DNA from: Dehalococcoidia bacterium
Lineage (GTDB): Bacteria > Chloroflexota > Dehalococcoidia > E44-bin15
Reading direction: 5' to 3'
Length of the DNA: 7,029 nucleotides
NCBI GenBank assembly: GCA_030667555.1
Contig: DAOUVR010000055.1
Span: forward strand, 1 to 7,029
Shown: one piece after another, positions 6,005 to 7,029 of the stretch
How the letters are laid out: every line of letters starts with the position of its first letter
Position numbering within the stretch: the stretch's first letter is position 1
Notes under the pieces: model-generated
What the model saw: only the letters and a program-made list of their open reading frames with translations
Database searches by the model: none
Told to the model about the DNA's origin: nothing
Made by a program: the position numbers and the translations under genes

Positions 6005-6823
6005 CTAGCGAGAGCGGCGGTGTCGTCTCAGGAAGTCGAGGATCGCTTTGTTTGCCTCCTCCTCCGCCTCGACGAGGTAGCCATGTCCCATGTTTTCCAG
6101 GATGACGAGTTCGGCATTGGGTATTCGGGAGGCGATTATCCTGGAGTTCTCGACGGGAACAAGCCTGTCGGCAGTGCCCGCTATGATCAAGGTAGAAGCC
6201 TGAAGCTGGGGCAGCCGGGCATAGGTGTTATGGCCCATTATCGCCTGCGCCTGCCTGGTATAGCCATGCAGAGGGGTGACATATTCCACCCGCTGCACTA
6301 TGACTTGCTCAACGATCTCTGGATTGTTATCGATGAACTCCTGGCTGAAGAGGAAGGGAAGCGATTCTCGGGCCCCCTCTTCTGGCGTCAGTCGCTTCAT
6401 GCGCTCCTCGTCGAAGAGGAACGTCATCACTTCCTCATCGGGCCTGGTACTGTGGCGACCTCCGCAATTGGTGCATCCCAGGATGAGGCTTATCACCTTC
6501 TGCGAGTAGCTAAGGGCAAACTCCTGGGCAATCATACCTCCCATGGAGACCCCGTAAACGTGGGCGGCATCGATGCCGATAGCCTCAAGCAATCCAGCCA
6601 AATCGCACGCCATCATCTCCATGGTGTAAGGGATATCGGGCTTATCGCTCTGTCCAGTCCCTCTATTGTCGAAGGTGATAACCTGGAACTCCTCGGAGAA
6701 GGTGGGTATCTCCAGGAACCACGAGCGGGAGTTGCTGCCATATCCATTGATCAAGACCAGCGCCTCCCCCTCTCCGCGAACCTCGTAGTTTATATTGATA
6801 TCGCCAACCTTTGCCGTAGGCAT
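6005..6823 (-). CDS. Alpha/beta hydrolase, copy B
   Basis: This 272-residue paralogue of the gene at 5122 has an intact catalytic triad: Ser93 in GVSMGG, Asp219 in GTADRLVP and His247 in MGHGYL. It also keeps the ALVLINGYGS oxyanion region and FDNRGTGQSD at 51-60. The cap region (about 120-200) diverges strongly from copy A and is slightly longer. It contains Cys117 and Cys120 (CTNC) followed by GGRH, absent from copy A, so the two probably take different substrates. The start is ATG 6823, with AGGAGAG (6834-6828) 4 nt upstream. It is the first minus-strand gene of the right-hand block, and a candidate promoter lies at 6979-7007. The enol-lactonase-like label reflects overall fold similarity only. 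Chemistry is probably ester or lactone hydrolysis. Confidence 0.9.
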   Translation of the reverse strand: MPTAKVGDININYEVRGEGEALVLINGYGSNSRSWFLEIPTFSEEFQVITFDNRGTGQSDKPDIPYTMEMMACDLAGLLEAIGIDAAHVYGVSMGGMIAQEFALSYSQKVISLILGCTNCGGRHSTRPDEEVMTFLFDEERMKRLTPEEGARESLPFLFSQEFIDNNPEIVEQVIVQRVEYVTPLHGYTRQAQAIMGHNTYARLPQLQASTLIIAGTADRLVPVENSRIIASRIPNAELVILENMGHGYLVEAEEEANKAILDFLRRHRRSR

Positions 6824-6978
6824 TTTACTCTCCTTTCAATATGGTCGCCGCTCTCTATGGATGATGAACTATGTCGAGGCTTAGCCCTGTCCATGAGATC
6901 CCTCTCTTGAGGGAACAGTTTGCAAGGGCTACCTCCCCGACCAATAGAGAACGGCCGCATGCATCACTTTCGAGCAAC

Positions 6979-7007
6979 ACGCTAGCACGAATCCAGCAGC
7001 CTGTCAA
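6979..7007 (-). promoter_or_regulatory. Candidate promoter upstream of the alpha/beta hydrolase pair
   Basis: On the minus strand TTGACA (7007-7002) is followed after 17 nt by TAGCGT (6984-6979). The -35 box is perfect but the -10 box is poor (three of six). It would give a leader of about 150 nt before ATG 6823. A small perfect hairpin, TCCCTC TCTT GAGGGA (6899-6914), lies in that leader without a T-run. No gene is seen in 6824-7029. Confidence 0.35.
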
Positions 7008-7029
7008 GCTAACGTGTTTTACGATTATA

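Larger units (their letters stand above)
5122..6885 (-). repeat. Tandem duplication of alpha/beta hydrolase genes with shared flanks
   Basis: Two homologous genes lie head to tail. The match covers both ends: the C-terminal FLRRHRSSR and FLRRHRRSR tails, and AAGGCCTAGCGAGA spanning both stop codons (from about 5117 and 6000). Upstream of each gene comes GATGATG(T/A)ACTA followed by AGGC(C/T)TAGC (5981-6009 and 6860-6885). At 6880-6885 the sequence again resembles the end of a hydrolase gene, but no third copy follows. Protein divergence is larger than for the MBL pair, so this duplication appears older. Confidence 0.7.

Noticed and set aside
5900..6910. Long plus-strand open frame of 336 codons
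   Set aside because: It is antisense to alpha/beta hydrolase B, whose catalytic motifs and ribosome binding site are intact. The translated product resembles no known family.

Overview
This 7 kb window is dense bacterial DNA of moderate GC content. It carries seven genes in two unrelated blocks. The protein families (ADP-forming acyl-CoA synthetase, molybdenum cofactor genes, many small hydrolases) and a dispersed repeat of the type ending in GCGAAGCAATC suggest an anaerobic, possibly uncultured bacterium. A member of the Chloroflexota (Dehalococcoidia-like) or a deltaproteobacterial-type anaerobe would fit. That placement is inferred from gene content and style, not from a marker gene.

Region 1 (1-2571, minus strand) is a tight operon read mobA -> ADP-forming acyl-CoA synthetase alpha subunit -> moeA. 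moeA runs off the left edge. The gaps are 11 and 13 nt, and the stop codon of mobA overlaps the ribosome binding site of the next gene. Two molybdenum (or tungsten) cofactor genes thus flank an acyl-CoA/ATP energy-conserving subunit, which suggests the operon serves a molybdo- or tungsto-enzyme producing or using organic acids, such as an aldehyde:ferredoxin oxidoreductase. No such enzyme is in the window.

Region 2 (2572-2814) is intergenic. It holds an inverted pair of REP-like repeats, followed by a good sigma-70-type promoter facing right.

Region 3 (2757-4554, plus strand) is a tandem duplication with an exact 921 bp period. Each unit has its own promoter (TTGACA, 18 nt, TATtCT or TATgCT), leader and a 272-residue metallo-beta-lactamase-fold hydrolase. 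Both copies have Glu in place of the first metal-binding His of the HxHxDH motif.

Region 4 (4642-6823, minus strand) faces region 3. It carries a second, independent tandem duplication of alpha/beta hydrolases (269 and 272 aa, intact Ser-Asp-His triads), followed by a small dimeric alpha/beta-barrel-type protein of 106 aa. A hairpin between the converging blocks probably ends transcription. Regions 3 and 4 together look like an accessory hydrolase cluster expanded by local duplication. The substrates cannot be read from the sequence.
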